Part shown: in pieces, positions 24,214-34,754 of the stretch | Position numbering within the stretch: position 1 is the stretch's first letter | How the letters are laid out: each line of letters begins with the position of its first letter | Translations under genes and position numbers: made by a program | Assembly: GCA_002480525.1 (NCBI GenBank) | Contig: DLCH01000004.1 | Coordinates: 1 to 63,520, forward strand | Source of the DNA: Gammaproteobacteria bacterium UBA7803 | GTDB taxonomy: Bacteria; Pseudomonadota; Gammaproteobacteria; Pseudomonadales; Azotimanducaceae | Length of the DNA: 63,520 nucleotides | Reading direction: 5' to 3' | The notes under the pieces: generated by a model | Told to the model about the DNA's origin: nothing | Database searches by the model: none | What the model saw: only the letters and a program-made list of their open reading frames with translations

Positions 24214-27018
24214 AGCGGACTCCCAGGGCGAAGGTGCGGCCGTACTGCTCGAACTGGCTGTTGAAGCGGTCGTTGCGGCCGAAGTTGGCGTAGAAGGGCT
24301 CGTCGTTGATGTTCACCACCTCGAACTGGACCTGCACGGCCTCGGTCACGTCGTAGAAGGCGGCGAAGTCGATCTGGAAGTGATCGCTCTGGTAGCGGTC
24401 GAAGGCCGGGTCGTCCGGTTCCACCAGCTCCTCCAGCCGCTCGCCGGTGAAGGTGCTGGACAGCCGCATGGACAGCGGGCCTTTCTCGTAACCGAGGATC
24501 AGGTTGGCGACCGTGTCCGACTGGCCGGGCAGGTCGATGTCCTCGTCCCGCAGGGCGATCTCCGCTTCGGAGTCGGAGAAGGTGGCGTTGGCGGTCACCA
24601 GCAGGCCGTCGAACGGCGCCGGCAGCCCGCTGAAGCGGCGGGTGAACGAAATCTCGGCGCCGAGCACGCTGGCCTGGTCGCCGTTGATGGGCTGGATCAC
24701 CTCGGCATCGTCGACGGCGGTGCTGCCGATGAACGGCGTCAGGTCGATCCGGTCGGCGACGTCGGCGCGGACGATGAAGTCCTCGATGTCCTTGTAGAAC
24801 ACGCCGATGGAGAACAGCCCCACGTCGCCGAAGTACCACTCGAAGGCGGCGTCGAGGTTGATCACGTCGTAGGGCTCGAGCTCCGGGTTGCCGATCTCGG
24901 CTTCGAGCGCCACCGCGCCGTCGCTGTCCTCGATCTCGATGCCGGCGATGGGCGCCACGTCGCCGATCTCGGGCCGGGCGATGGTCCTGGACGCGGCGAA
25001 GCGCAGCAGCTTGTCGTCCGCCAGCTCGTAGCGCAGGGTCAGGCTCGGCAGCAGGTGGCCGTAGTTCCTGCCGCGCTCGAAGGTCACCAGGGAGGGTCCG
25101 TCTTCGCCCTCGACGATGGCTGTGCCCTCGGCGTCGAACCGGGTGCGCTCGTAGCGCAGCCCGCCGATCACCCGCAGCCGGCCGAGCTCGGCGCGGGTCA
25201 TGGCGTAGGCGGCGTAGACGTCCTCGTTCACCGTGTAGTCGTCGCCGACCGAGGCGATCAGCGTCTCCTCGGCGTCGATCTCGAAGCTGCCGAGATTGGC
25301 GGCGATGAACCGGTCCGCGGCGCCGGGCGAGATGGCCGGGCCGACGAAGGGGGCCCGCAGGTCGTAGTCGTCGATGGCCGAGGCGAAGCCGTCGGCCAGG
25401 GTGACGTCGTCGCCGAAGCCGTCGTAGAGGGTCTCGTCGGCGTCGGCCGTCTTCTCCCGCACCCGCGCCTTGGCACCGAACTCGACGGTGCCGGGATAGC
25501 CGAGGTCGTTCAGGTCGCGGGTGACGTCGAAGCGGTAGCTCCACTCCTCGTCCTCGGTGAGGCTCGACGCCAGGGAGATCTCGTCGAGCTCGTAGATGCC
25601 GGCGTCCGCGGTTCCGGGGCCGCCGAACACGTCGATCTCCCTGCCGATGCCGTCATAGCCCAGCGTCACGCCCTCGCCGACGAACAGCACGGATTGATCC
25701 GAGGGCGTGTCCTGCTCGGCGGCGGAATAGCCGAGCTGGTAGCCGAGGGTCCAGGCGTCGAGGTAGTGATTGCCGCCCAGCGCGATGGACAGAATGCTCG
25801 CTTCCTCGTAGCGGTCCTTCAGCTCTTTCTCGAGCACCGCGTTGTCCCAGGTGGCGCTGTCGACGGTGCTGTCGTTCCGGGCGCCGCCGTTGTCGGCCTC
25901 ATCGTCCTCCAGACCGAAAACGTTGGCCATGCGGTACTCCTGGTCGGACGCCTCGGAGTACACGGTCCGCAGGTAGTATTCGGAGAAGTCGGAAGGCCGG
26001 AAGTCGAAGTTGAGCGCCGCGCCGAACCGCTCCCGGGTGATCCGGTAGTCGCGCTGCTCGATCTCCTCGGCGGCGCGGAATTCCGATCCGTCCAGCCGCT
26101 CCCGGTCCGCCGCCAGCCGTCGCCGTTCTCCACGTTGTCGCTGCCGAAGTCGCGGTCGTAGTAGCTGACCGCCACGGCGACACCCAGGCCGTCCTCGATG
26201 CCGGCGAAGTCGTAGACGTTGGTGAAGTTGCCGCTGATGCGCGGGCTGGTGTCGTCGGTGAGGTCCGAGTAAGTGCCTTCCGCCGTGAAGCTCATGGTCC
26301 GACCGCGGCGGTCGAAGGCGGAGACGCTGTCGATGTCGATGCTGCCGCCGACGGCGTCGCCGTCCATGTCCGGCGTCACCGACTTGGCGACGGTCAGGGT
26401 GGCGAGCAGCTCCGAGGGCAGCACGTCGAGCTGAATGGCGCGCTTGTCGTCCTCCGGCGCGGGAATGCGCAGACCGTTGATGCTGGTGGTGTTCAGGTCC
26501 GGGTCGATGCCGCGGATGCCGACATAGCGGCCCTCGCCCTGGTCCCGTTCGAGGAACGTGCCCGGCACCCGGGACAGCGCCTCCGCGGCGTTCTGATCGG
26601 GCAGGGCGCCGATGTCCTCGGCGGACACCACCGAGGTGATGGCGTCGGCGGCGAGCTGCTGGTTCAGGGCGGACGCGGCGCTGGAGGTCATGCGGCCGTA
26701 AACCACCATCTCCTCGATGCCGGTCTCGAAGTCGACGTCCTGGGTGGTGGTGCCGCCGTCGGTGACGCTCACGGTCGCATCGTAGGGCGCGAAGCCGAGA
26801 TACGTGATGGTGATGCGATGGGTGCCGGCGGGCACCTGGCCGAACACGTAGCGGCCGTCGGAGCCGGTGGTGGCGGTCAGGCCCAGTTCCGGGATGCGCA
26901 CGACGGCGCCCTTCAGCAGAGCCTTGCCGTCGGCGCTGCCGACCTGTCCTTCGAGGCGCCCGTCCGCCAGGGCGCCGGTGGACAGGGTCACGCCGGCGAG
27001 CAGCAGCAGTCGTTTCAT
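24200..27018 (-). pseudogene. TonB-dependent receptor, frameshifted (phytase partner)
   Basis: Two overlapping reading frames together encode one receptor of about 940 residues. From the ATG at 27018 comes a signal peptide (MKRLLLLAGVTLSTGALADG), a carboxypeptidase-regulatory-like domain (about 22-95), a TonB box/plug start (EEMVVYGRM) and plug motifs (IGALPDQNAAEALSRVPG, VGIRGIDPDLNTTSINGLR). The frame is lost near 26101-26118 at GGCTGGCGGCGG. In another frame the protein continues as LAADRERLDGSEFRAAEEIE through the barrel to 24200, ending FALGVRYEPR. A one-base loss, or a sequencing error in this GC-rich run, explains it. The 3' end overlaps the phytase gene by 14 bp. Confidence 0.85.
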
Positions 27019-27288
27019 GGCGTGTGGTCCCCCTTGGTGTTATGGGATGTTGTCGGGGGCGACCCTAGTGCCGCGGCATGACAGGCCGGTGACCGGGGTG
27101 TTACGGAACGGTGAAATCGTGACGCGTACACAGCCACGTGACGGTGCGCCGGGTTCTCGCCGCCGACCGGCGGGCGCTGCAGCAGACGACGCGCTCGGCG
27201 CGAGCTGCGCGCGGGCGGTATAGTCGCACCCTTCATGGGCCCGTCGACCGGACGGGCCGGCCTTGCAGAGAGAACCGGGGAGATCGTC

Positions 27289-27660
27289 ATGAACGACAAC
27301 GAACGGATCATCCGTGACTTCATTGCCGCCTGGTCGCGTCTCGATGCGTCCGAGCTGGCGTCCTACTTCACCGAGGACGGCTGCTACTACAACATCCCGA
27401 CCGATCCGGTGCGGGGCCGGGACAACGTCGAGGCCTTCATCAAGGGGTTCACCGCGAACTGGACGGAGACCGAGTGGGACATCGTCAGCATCGGCGCGGT
27501 CGGTGACAGGGTCTACGCGGAACGGCTGGACCGCACCAGGACCACCGCCGGCAACGTGGATCTGCCGTGCCTGGGCGTGTTCGAGATGCGTGACGGCAGG
27601 ATCGCCGAGTGGCGTGACTACTTCGATCTCGGCACGTTCATGAAAGCGATGCAGGGCTGA
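27289..27660 (+). CDS. Limonene-1,2-epoxide hydrolase/SnoaL-like protein
   Basis: A 123-residue protein of the NTF2-like superfamily. The arrangement ERLDRT (R79, D81) and EWRDYFD (R109, D110) matches the Asp-Arg-Asp catalytic set of limonene-1,2-epoxide hydrolase. The N-terminal helix (ERIIRDFIAAWSRLD) and FTEDGCYYNIP also fit. Members hydrolyse epoxides or act as small cyclases. The substrate is unknown. The ATG at 27289 has a GGGGAG ribosome binding site 8 bp upstream and is preferred over an in-frame ATG at 27235. The gene is divergent from the broken receptor and 11 bp before the DUF2868 gene. Confidence 0.82.
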   Translation: MNDNERIIRDFIAAWSRLDASELASYFTEDGCYYNIPTDPVRGRDNVEAFIKGFTANWTETEWDIVSIGAVGDRVYAERLDRTRTTAGNVDLPCLGVFEMRDGRIAEWRDYFDLGTFMKAMQG

Positions 27661-27671
27661 TCCACACACGG

Positions 27672-29141
27672 ATGCTGGCCCGAATCGTCGACATCCGCCG
27701 CTGGCTGCGGGAGGACCGGCGCACGCCGTACGCGGATCGGGTGGCCCGGGACCGCGCCATCGGCCGTGAGCTGCGACCGGCCGGCGATCTGGGCCGGGTG
27801 CTCGCCTGGTGGTCCGCGCTGGCGGATGCGGCCCCGGGTCCGGAGCGCCCCACGGGCAGGACCCTCGGGCACCGGGTGGAGACCGGCCGCAGAGTCGCCG
27901 GCGTCGGGCTCGGCGTGCTGGGGCTGCTGGTCGGTGCCGCCGTGGCGGGGGTCGCCTTCGGCTACGAAGGACGCTACCCGGTGAACCTGTTCACCCTGCT
28001 GGGCGTCCTGGTCGGGCTGCCGACGCTGATGCTGCTGTTCACCCTGCTGGTGCTGCCGGGCCGGCTGCCGGGATTGAAGTCGCTGCAGACCGTGGCGGCC
28101 GGCGTGAGTCCCGGACGCTGGGCGGGGGCATGGCTGGATCGCCTGCTTGGCGCGGAGCTGTTCGCGCCGGGGCTGCTGGGCGGCGCCGCCAACGCGTTTT
28201 CGCGCTGGCAGCTCGTGGTGTTCTCCCAGTGGCTGGCGCTCGGCTTCTTCGCGGGCGCGCTGGCCATCGCGCTGCTGCTGGTGACCTTCACGGATCTCGC
28301 GTTCGGCTGGAGCACCACGCTGAACGTCGACGCCGGTCTCGTCCAGGCCCTGGTGTCGACGCTGGCGGCGCCCTGGGCGTCATGGCTGCCGTCGGCGGCG
28401 CCGGATCCGGCGCTGGTGGAGGCTTCACGGTTTTTCCGTCTGGACGAGGCGGCGATTCCCCAGGAACGGGTGGCCCGGCTCGGCGAGTGGTGGCCTTTCG
28501 TGCTGATGACCGTACTGGTCTACGGCGCCCTGCCGCGTGCGCTGCTGCTGCTCGTCGGGCTGTGGCGGCTGCGCCGGGCGACCCGTTCCCTGCTGCTCGA
28601 CGACCCGGAGGTGACGGCGTTGCTGGACCGGCTCGACGCACCGCTGGTGGCCCTCGGCGGCGGCGTCGACGAGGGCTCGGGGTACCCGGAGTCGTCGGGG
28701 CTGCCGGCACCTTCCGAGGCCCTGGAGGCGGAGGGGCTGGTGATGCTGGTCTGGAACGCCGCCGCTACGCCCGCCGCGGCCCGCGCCTGGCTCGCGACGA
28801 CCCTCGGCGTGGAGCCGGAGGCCAGTGGTGAGGTCGGCATTCTGCAGGGTGAGGCCGAACGCCGGGATGCGCTGGTCGAGCTTCGGCAATCGGTCGCCGG
28901 CGGCGTCCGCCGGGTGGTGGTGGTGACCAAGGGCTGGGAGCCGCCGCTGCTCGAGTTCATGGACTTTCTCGGCCAGGTGCGCGAGACCCTGGGTGCCGAG
29001 GCGACCGTCACGGTAGTGCCCCTGGACGTTGCCGGCCGTTCGGTGCGGGCCGCGGAGCGCGACGTCTGGGCCCGGGCGCTGTCACGGGCGCGGGATCCGA
29101 AGCTCTACGTCATCGATGCCACCGGGGAGGCGCCGGCGTGA
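27672..29141 (+). CDS. DUF2868 membrane protein
   Basis: A 489-residue membrane protein with four evident transmembrane stretches (about 76-96, 105-128, 180-210 and 275-300) and a soluble C-terminal region. The length and its coupling to a GTPase with a DUF3482 tail match the DUF2868 family. Its stop overlaps the GTPase start by 4 bp (GTGA, 29138-29141). The pairing is conserved in proteobacteria but its function is not known. A membrane partner for the GTPase is the simplest reading. Confidence 0.8.
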   Translation: MLARIVDIRRWLREDRRTPYADRVARDRAIGRELRPAGDLGRVLAWWSALADAAPGPERPTGRTLGHRVETGRRVAGVGLGVLGLLVGAAVAGVAFGYEGRYPVNLFTLLGVLVGLPTLMLLFTLLVLPGRLPGLKSLQTVAAGVSPGRWAGAWLDRLLGAELFAPGLLGGAANAFSRWQLVVFSQWLALGFFAGALAIALLLVTFTDLAFGWSTTLNVDAGLVQALVSTLAAPWASWLPSAAPDPALVEASRFFRLDEAAIPQERVARLGEWWPFVLMTVLVYGALPRALLLLVGLWRLRRATRSLLLDDPEVTALLDRLDAPLVALGGGVDEGSGYPESSGLPAPSEALEAEGLVMLVWNAAATPAAARAWLATTLGVEPEASGEVGILQGEAERRDALVELRQSVAGGVRRVVVVTKGWEPPLLEFMDFLGQVRETLGAEATVTVVPLDVAGRSVRAAERDVWARALSRARDPKLYVIDATGEAPA

Positions 29142-30541
29142 TTCCCACCTTCGCCGTGGTCGGCCAGCCCAACAAGGGCAAGAGCAGCATCGTCGCCACG
29201 CTGGCAGAGGACGAACGCATCGCCATCGCACCGACGCCGGGTACGACCCGCACGGCCCATCACTACACGCTGTCCATCGATGGTCAGCCCCAGTACGCGC
29301 TGGTGGACACGCCCGGGTTCCAGCGGGCGCGGGCCGTGCTCGACTGGCTGGAAGCGCGGGCGACCACCGCCCAGGAGCGGCCGGCCGTGGTCGCCCGGTT
29401 CGTCGAGGAACACCGGGACGATCCGCGATTCCACGACGAGTGCGAGCTGCTCGGCCCCATCATCGACGGCGCCGGCATTCTCTACGTGGTGGACGGCACC
29501 AAGCCCTACGGACCGGAGTACGAGCTGGAAATGCAGGTCCTGCAGTGGACCGGGCGTCCCCGCATGGCGCTGATCAATCTGATCGGCGACGGTGACTTCG
29601 TCGACGAGTGGCGGCGGGCGCTCGACCAGTACTTCTCCATCGTCCGGGTGTTCGATGCCGTGGGCGCGGACTTCGGCACGCGCCTCGCCCTGCTGCGTGC
29701 CTTCGCCGAGCTGGACGAGGGCTGGCGGGCGCCCATCGAGCGGGCCGTGGACGCACTGACGGCGGAACGGGAACGGCGCGCCCGCCGTGCCGCCGCCGAG
29801 ATCGCCGATTGCCTGGTGGCCTGTCTGGGCATGGTGGAACGGGCGCCGCTCAGCGATGCCGATGCGTCGTCGACGGACCGGCGGCGCGAGTTGGAAGGGC
29901 GGCTGCTGGAGCGCCTGCGCGACGGCATCCGCGATCGGGAGCGGGAAGCCAGGGACCGGGTCCAGAGCATCTACCGGCATCAGAATCTGCAGCGCCACGA
30001 CGTGGCGGCCGAGCTGCTGGCCACGGACATCTTCACCGACGAGGGCTGGGAGCTGTTCGGACTCTCCCGGACCGAGCTGGTGGTGTCCGGCGCCCTGTCC
30101 GGCGCTGTCGCCGGCGGCGGTATCGACGTGCTGCTGGGCGGCGCCTCGCTGCTGCTCGGCTCCGGCATCGGCGCCCTGGTCGGGGGCGCGGGGGCCTGGT
30201 TCGGCGGCAACGAGCTGGCCCGGGTGAAGGTGCTGGGCCAGAGTCTCGGCGGCCGCAAGCTGCAGGTCGGTCCGGTGCGGGCGCCGAACTTCCCCTGGGT
30301 CATGCTGGGCCGGGCCTGGGTGCATCATCGGCTGGTGGCCGAGCGCAACCACGCGCGCCGGGAGGCCATGTCGCTGTCCATGGGCGAGGAGAGCCACCTG
30401 ATGGACGGCGTGCCGGATCGTCTGCGCAAGGATCTGGCGGGCACCTTCAAGGCGCTGCAGAAGGATCCGGAGGACGGCCAGGCCCGGCGTCGGTTGGCCG
30501 AGCAGGTCGAAACCCTGCTCGGCGTCGAGCCCGCGGGTTGA
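29138..30541 (+). CDS. GTPase with DUF3482-type C-terminal domain
   Basis: A 467-residue protein starting at a GTG that overlaps the upstream stop. The Era/TrmE-like G domain shows G1 (VGQPNKGKSS, 8-17), a switch region with TPGTTR (33-38) and G3 (VDTPG, 56-60). At the G4 position the sequence reads LINLIGDGD instead of NKxD, so guanine specificity may be altered. The C-terminal part includes a glycine-rich hydrophobic stretch (about 310-345, SGALSGAVAGGGIDVLLGG) that could insert in a membrane. It pairs with DUF2868 and has no assigned process. Confidence 0.82.
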   Translation: MIPTFAVVGQPNKGKSSIVATLAEDERIAIAPTPGTTRTAHHYTLSIDGQPQYALVDTPGFQRARAVLDWLEARATTAQERPAVVARFVEEHRDDPRFHDECELLGPIIDGAGILYVVDGTKPYGPEYELEMQVLQWTGRPRMALINLIGDGDFVDEWRRALDQYFSIVRVFDAVGADFGTRLALLRAFAELDEGWRAPIERAVDALTAERERRARRAAAEIADCLVACLGMVERAPLSDADASSTDRRRELEGRLLERLRDGIRDREREARDRVQSIYRHQNLQRHDVAAELLATDIFTDEGWELFGLSRTELVVSGALSGAVAGGGIDVLLGGASLLLGSGIGALVGGAGAWFGGNELARVKVLGQSLGGRKLQVGPVRAPNFPWVMLGRAWVHHRLVAERNHARREAMSLSMGEESHLMDGVPDRLRKDLAGTFKALQKDPEDGQARRRLAEQVETLLGVEPAG

Positions 30542-30609
30542 GACCGGACCGGACGATCACTTAGGTGTCTACTCTTCCTTGCGGCCCGCGCGAGTGATAA
30601 AACGTCATC

Positions 30610-33033
30610 ATGGAGAGGGGAGCATGGCTGCTCTGGCTGCTGCTTGCTGGGGCGGCCGTCAGAGCCGATATCGCAGTCGAACTGGCGCCCGGCGAAACCA
30701 TCGTACTCGAACGCCTGACCGCCTCGGACGGGATCCGCATCGACGGACATCTCGACGAGCCCGTGTGGCAGCGGCTGCCCGCCTACGACGAGTTCGTGGT
30801 GATCGAGCCGGACACGCTCGGCCCCACCCGCCACGCGACGCTGATCCGGCTGGCCTACGACGAGCGCGGGCTGTACGTCGGCGCGGAGATGCACCAGCCG
30901 GCGGAGACCCGCATTGCCCGGCTGTCCAGCCGGGACGACCGCGGGCTGAACCGTGACAGCATCAATCTGACGCTGGACACCTCCGGGCAGGGCCGCTACG
31001 GCTTCTGGTTCGGCGTGAACCTCGGCGACTCGCTGATGGACGGCACAGTGCTGCCGGAACGTCAGTTCAGCAACGACTGGGACGGTCCCTGGCGTGGGCG
31101 CAGCCAGCAGACCGAGTTCGGCTGGACCGCCGAGATGTACATTCCCTGGAGCACGGTGTCGATGCCCACGGCGGGTGAGATCCGCCACATGGGCCTGTAC
31201 ATGTCCCGCAAGGTGGCCTACCTGGACGAACGCTGGGGCTGGCCGGCCCTGCCGAGCACGGTGCCGAAGTTCATGTCGGCGCTGCAGCAGCTCGAGATGG
31301 CCGAAGTCGCGCCGCGCCAGCAGTACAACTTCTATCCGTTCCTGGCCGTGACCGACGAGCGCATCGACGACGACATTCTGTATCGCGTCGGCGCCGACGT
31401 GTTCTGGCGTCCGAGCTCGAACTTCCAGCTCAACGCCACGGTGAACCCGGACTTCGGCAACGTCGAGTCCGACGACGTGGTGATCAACCTCACGGCTACC
31501 GAGGTGTTCTTTCCCGAGCAGCGGCTGTTCTTTCTCGAGGGGCAGGACATCTTCGTCGCGACGCCGCGGGCGGATACCCGGGGCGGCGGGGTCGGCAACT
31601 CCGGCTCGCCGTACACCATGGTCTACACCCGCCGCATCGGCGGTCCGCCCCGGCCGCTGGACTTCGCGCCGGGCACCGAGGTGCCGAAGCGCGAGCTGTT
31701 CCAGCCCACCGAACTGCTCGGCGCCGCCAAGGCCACGGGGCAGGCCGGCGGGCTGCGCTACGGCGTGCTGGCCGCCTTCGAGGACGATGCCAAGTTCGAC
31801 GTGGTGGATGCCGGCGGCACACCGCGCAATCTCTATCAGGACGGTCGGGAGTTCGGGGTGGGCCGGCTGCTCTACGAGGACAACGCGAGCGGCGCCTACC
31901 GCGCCCTGGGCTTCCTGTCCACGGCGGTTCTGCACCCCGACGGTGACGCGCTGGCCCAGGGCATCGACGGGCACTACCTCACCGCCGACGGCGAGTGGAA
32001 GTTCGACGGTCAGATCATGACCTCGGACGTGGACGGTCTCGGCCGCGGCTACGGCGGCTTCATCGACATGGAACGGACCCTGCGCCGGGGCATGCAGCAC
32101 CGGGTCGGCTTCGAGTACTTCGACGAGACCTTCGAGATCAACGACCTCGGCTTTCTCGACCGCAACGACCGCATCCGTCTGCGCAGCGCGTTCGTCTGGA
32201 CCGAGTCGGGCATGAGCTGGGCGCGCAACAACGAGTTCGACTTCCGCGGCTTCGCCGAGCGCAACGTCTCCGAGGACCTGTTCGTCGGCGGCGGTCTGTT
32301 TCTGACCAACCGGATGACGTTCAACAACCTCTCCGCGCTCACCGCCCGGCTGCACTTCTGGCCGGAGCAGTACGACGACCTGAACAGCTTCGGCAACGGC
32401 ACCTATCGCATCGAGGAGCGGGGCGAGCTGTTCCTGTTCTGGGATTCGGACACCACGAAGGCCGTCAGCTTCAACGTCGGCAGCGGTGCCTACGAGGACC
32501 GCATGGGCGATGTGTCCTGGATGGGCGAAGCCGGCGTCAACTGGCGGCCGAACGACCGGTTCGGATTGAACCTGCGGGTCACCTACCGCGATCGCGGCGG
32601 CTGGCTGCTGCATCAGCAGGACGATCTGTTCGCCACCTTCGAGGCGGAGCAGTGGGCGCCGAAGCTCACCGTCGATTATTTCATCAGCGCCCGCCAGCAG
32701 CTCCGCCTCGGCTTCCAGTGGGTCGGCATCAAGGCCCGCGAGCACGAGTTCTTCAACATTCCGGCCGAGCCCGGCGACCTGATCCCGACGGCCAAGCCCA
32801 CGGGCCCCGGCTTCCGCCCGAGCTACGACTTCTCGGTCTCCCAGTACAGTTTTCAGGCCCGCTACCGCTGGGAGTTCGCGCCGCTGTCCGACGTGTTCCT
32901 GGTCTACACCCGCCAGTCCGACATCGGCGCGGCGCTCGGCGACGACAGCTTCGCCGACGTGTTCCAGGACGCCTGGGACCGGCCCCTGCAGGACGTGCTG
33001 GTGTTCAAGGTGCGCTGGCGGCTGGGGTCCTGA
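30610..33033 (+). CDS. DUF5916 family outer-membrane-associated protein with CBM9-like N-terminus
   Basis: An 807-residue exported protein with a short signal peptide (MERGAWLLWLLLAGAAVRA). Residues about 40-200 resemble a carbohydrate-binding family 9-like beta-sandwich (IDGHLDEPVWQRLPAYDEF, IRLAYDERGLYVGAEMHQP, GWTAEMYIPWSTV). The remainder is the DUF5916 region, with many alternating aromatic beta-strand segments typical of an outer-membrane barrel (FQLNATVNPDFGNVESDD, EVFFPEQRLFFLEGQDIF). Function unknown; genes of this type are common in marine Proteobacteria and Bacteroidetes. It is monocistronic here and convergent with the Tat amidohydrolase gene, with a REP pair between. Confidence 0.85.
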   Translation: MERGAWLLWLLLAGAAVRADIAVELAPGETIVLERLTASDGIRIDGHLDEPVWQRLPAYDEFVVIEPDTLGPTRHATLIRLAYDERGLYVGAEMHQPAETRIARLSSRDDRGLNRDSINLTLDTSGQGRYGFWFGVNLGDSLMDGTVLPERQFSNDWDGPWRGRSQQTEFGWTAEMYIPWSTVSMPTAGEIRHMGLYMSRKVAYLDERWGWPALPSTVPKFMSALQQLEMAEVAPRQQYNFYPFLAVTDERIDDDILYRVGADVFWRPSSNFQLNATVNPDFGNVESDDVVINLTATEVFFPEQRLFFLEGQDIFVATPRADTRGGGVGNSGSPYTMVYTRRIGGPPRPLDFAPGTEVPKRELFQPTELLGAAKATGQAGGLRYGVLAAFEDDAKFDVVDAGGTPRNLYQDGREFGVGRLLYEDNASGAYRALGFLSTAVLHPDGDALAQGIDGHYLTADGEWKFDGQIMTSDVDGLGRGYGGFIDMERTLRRGMQHRVGFEYFDETFEINDLGFLDRNDRIRLRSAFVWTESGMSWARNNEFDFRGFAERNVSEDLFVGGGLFLTNRMTFNNLSALTARLHFWPEQYDDLNSFGNGTYRIEERGELFLFWDSDTTKAVSFNVGSGAYEDRMGDVSWMGEAGVNWRPNDRFGLNLRVTYRDRGGWLLHQQDDLFATFEAEQWAPKLTVDYFISARQQLRLGFQWVGIKAREHEFFNIPAEPGDLIPTAKPTGPGFRPSYDFSVSQYSFQARYRWEFAPLSDVFLVYTRQSDIGAALGDDSFADVFQDAWDRPLQDVLVFKVRWRLGS

Positions 33034-33059
33034 GCCAGATCGACGGTGCCGCCCCTTAT

Positions 33060-33179
33060 GTGGGAGCGATCTCCAGATCGCGATCAGCCGGCGATTTGCG
33101 ACGGCCGGTCGGTTTCCCGGGGGGAGACGTCGGGCTGACTCGACATCAACACGTATCGCGATCTGGAGATCGCTCCCAC
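33060..33179. repeat. REP pair (REPIN) between convergent genes
   Basis: A plus REP copy at 33060-33084 and a minus copy at 33155-33179, both with the canonical GCGATC-TCCA-GATCGC hairpin, flank a 70-bp unrelated spacer. They lie between the convergent stop codons of the DUF5916 gene and the Tat amidohydrolase gene. Confidence 0.93.
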
Positions 33180-33193
33180 AGAATCCCTGGCCG

Positions 33194-34666
33194 CTACGCC
33201 GCCCCCGACCTCAGCAGATTGAAGAACTCCCGCCGCGTCTTCGGGCCGTGGGTGGCATAGCTGGGATTGGGCCGCTCGCGGTATTCCGCCCGGGCGTGGG
33301 ACACCTTGTCGGCGCCGGCGCGCAGCTTCACCTCTTCCGCGCTGATGCCGTAGGGCCCGGTGGCGTTCAACCCGAACACCTTGGCGCGGATCTCCGGCGT
33401 GATCTCCGGGTAGCCGTGGGCCTCGCGCAGGGGCTCGGCGATCTGGAAGGCGCGAAACGCCTGAATCTGATCCTGGGGCGAGCCGTACCAGATGGAATCG
33501 GTGCCCCACAGCACGTTGTCCTCGCCGACGTACTTGAGCAGCTTGCCGAGCGCATGGGCCGCGTGATCGGGTTCCCGCATGAGGAAGCGCCAGGTGCTGC
33601 CGAGCTCCGCGTAGACGTTGCTGCCCGGGCCCAGGTCGTGGTCCGCCAGCGACTGGATCAGCGTGTCGATGCCGTCGCGGCCGGCGCCCGGGGCGAACGG
33701 CGCTTCGGGATGGCCCGCCACGTAGCCCGAGTGGTACACGATGAAGGTGACGTCGGGAAACTGCTTCGCGGCCGCGCCGATGTCGCGGCAGGTGCTGTAC
33801 TGGTAGCCCTGCTCCGAGAGCGGCAGGCCCTTGTGGATGCAGATGACCTTCACGCCGAGATCCCGGGCGCGCTCGATCATCGCCAGCCCTTCGTCGTCGG
33901 TGAGCCAGTAGCCGCCGCCCGGGCCGAACTGGGTGTAGGTCTTCCAGGCCGACACGCCCCAGTCGTTGGCCAGGGACTCCATGCGCTCGACGTCGCCGGC
34001 CTGGTTCGGATTGACCCGGCCGTGCAGCATCAGCCGGTGGGTGCCGTCCATCTCGTCGACGATCTGCCGGACCGCGTCGGCGGCCTCGATGGTCACCGGC
34101 TCCGCGTCCGGCGCGGACGGCACGAAGGACAGCACCATCATGTCGGTGTCGGAGTCCATGAACACGTCCTTGACGAACTCCTCCGGGCCCAGGCACTCGA
34201 GGTAGGCGCGGGTGCCGCCGTCGGCGCCCACCTCGCAGTCGGCTTTCGGCATGCCGGAAAACGGCCTGGCGAAGTCGGGAATCTGCTCCAGCCACTTGCC
34301 GTTCGGGTCCACGTAGTGGCCCTGGACGTCGAAGATGAACTCCTCGCCGCCCAGGCTCGCCTCGGCCAGGGCGGTGTCGAACTCGGCGTCGGCCGGCACG
34401 GTGAAGTAGCCGCCGAGCTTGCCGGCGGCGGCATTGGCCTGATTCATGGCGAGCAGGGTGGTGGCCGCGCCGCAGGCCGAGGTGAGGAAGTCGCGGCGGC
34501 TGCGCGCCAGGCGGCGGGCGTTGGTCGTGGCCCGGATCAGCGCCGTGCGGTTGCCCAGGCGGTTGGCCTTCGACAGCGGAATGGGCAGAAACTCGCCGTT
34601 GGACGTGGTGTCGATCTTGATGGGCAGCCGCAGGCCGTCCGGGTCGAAGTCGTCGCGCGTGCTCAT
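33194..34666 (-). CDS. Tat-exported amidohydrolase family protein (ACMSD-like fold)
   Basis: A 490-residue protein. An unusually long N-terminal segment precedes a twin-arginine motif (SRRDFLTSACGAATTLLA, residues 56-73), implying export of a folded, metal-loaded enzyme. The amidohydrolase_2 barrel is indicated by FDVQGHYVDPN (metal His), VICIHKGLP, FIVYHSGYV and VLWGTDSIWYGSPQ (catalytic Asp). The substrate is unknown. ACMSD-like members are decarboxylases or hydrolases of aromatic or related acids. The ATG at 34666 has a very strong GGGAGGGGG ribosome binding site. It is convergent with the DUF5916 gene. Confidence 0.85.
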   Translation of the reverse strand: MSTRDDFDPDGLRLPIKIDTTSNGEFLPIPLSKANRLGNRTALIRATTNARRLARSRRDFLTSACGAATTLLAMNQANAAAGKLGGYFTVPADAEFDTALAEASLGGEEFIFDVQGHYVDPNGKWLEQIPDFARPFSGMPKADCEVGADGGTRAYLECLGPEEFVKDVFMDSDTDMMVLSFVPSAPDAEPVTIEAADAVRQIVDEMDGTHRLMLHGRVNPNQAGDVERMESLANDWGVSAWKTYTQFGPGGGYWLTDDEGLAMIERARDLGVKVICIHKGLPLSEQGYQYSTCRDIGAAAKQFPDVTFIVYHSGYVAGHPEAPFAPGAGRDGIDTLIQSLADHDLGPGSNVYAELGSTWRFLMREPDHAAHALGKLLKYVGEDNVLWGTDSIWYGSPQDQIQAFRAFQIAEPLREAHGYPEITPEIRAKVFGLNATGPYGISAEEVKLRAGADKVSHARAEYRERPNPSYATHGPKTRREFFNLLRSGAA

Positions 34667-34754
34667 GGTGCCCCCTCCCAGTGTGCGTTTCGGACCATGG
34701 TACCGCGCCGGGCGGACGAATCGGCAGGGTGTCCGACAGCCGGGCGGCGCGCGG

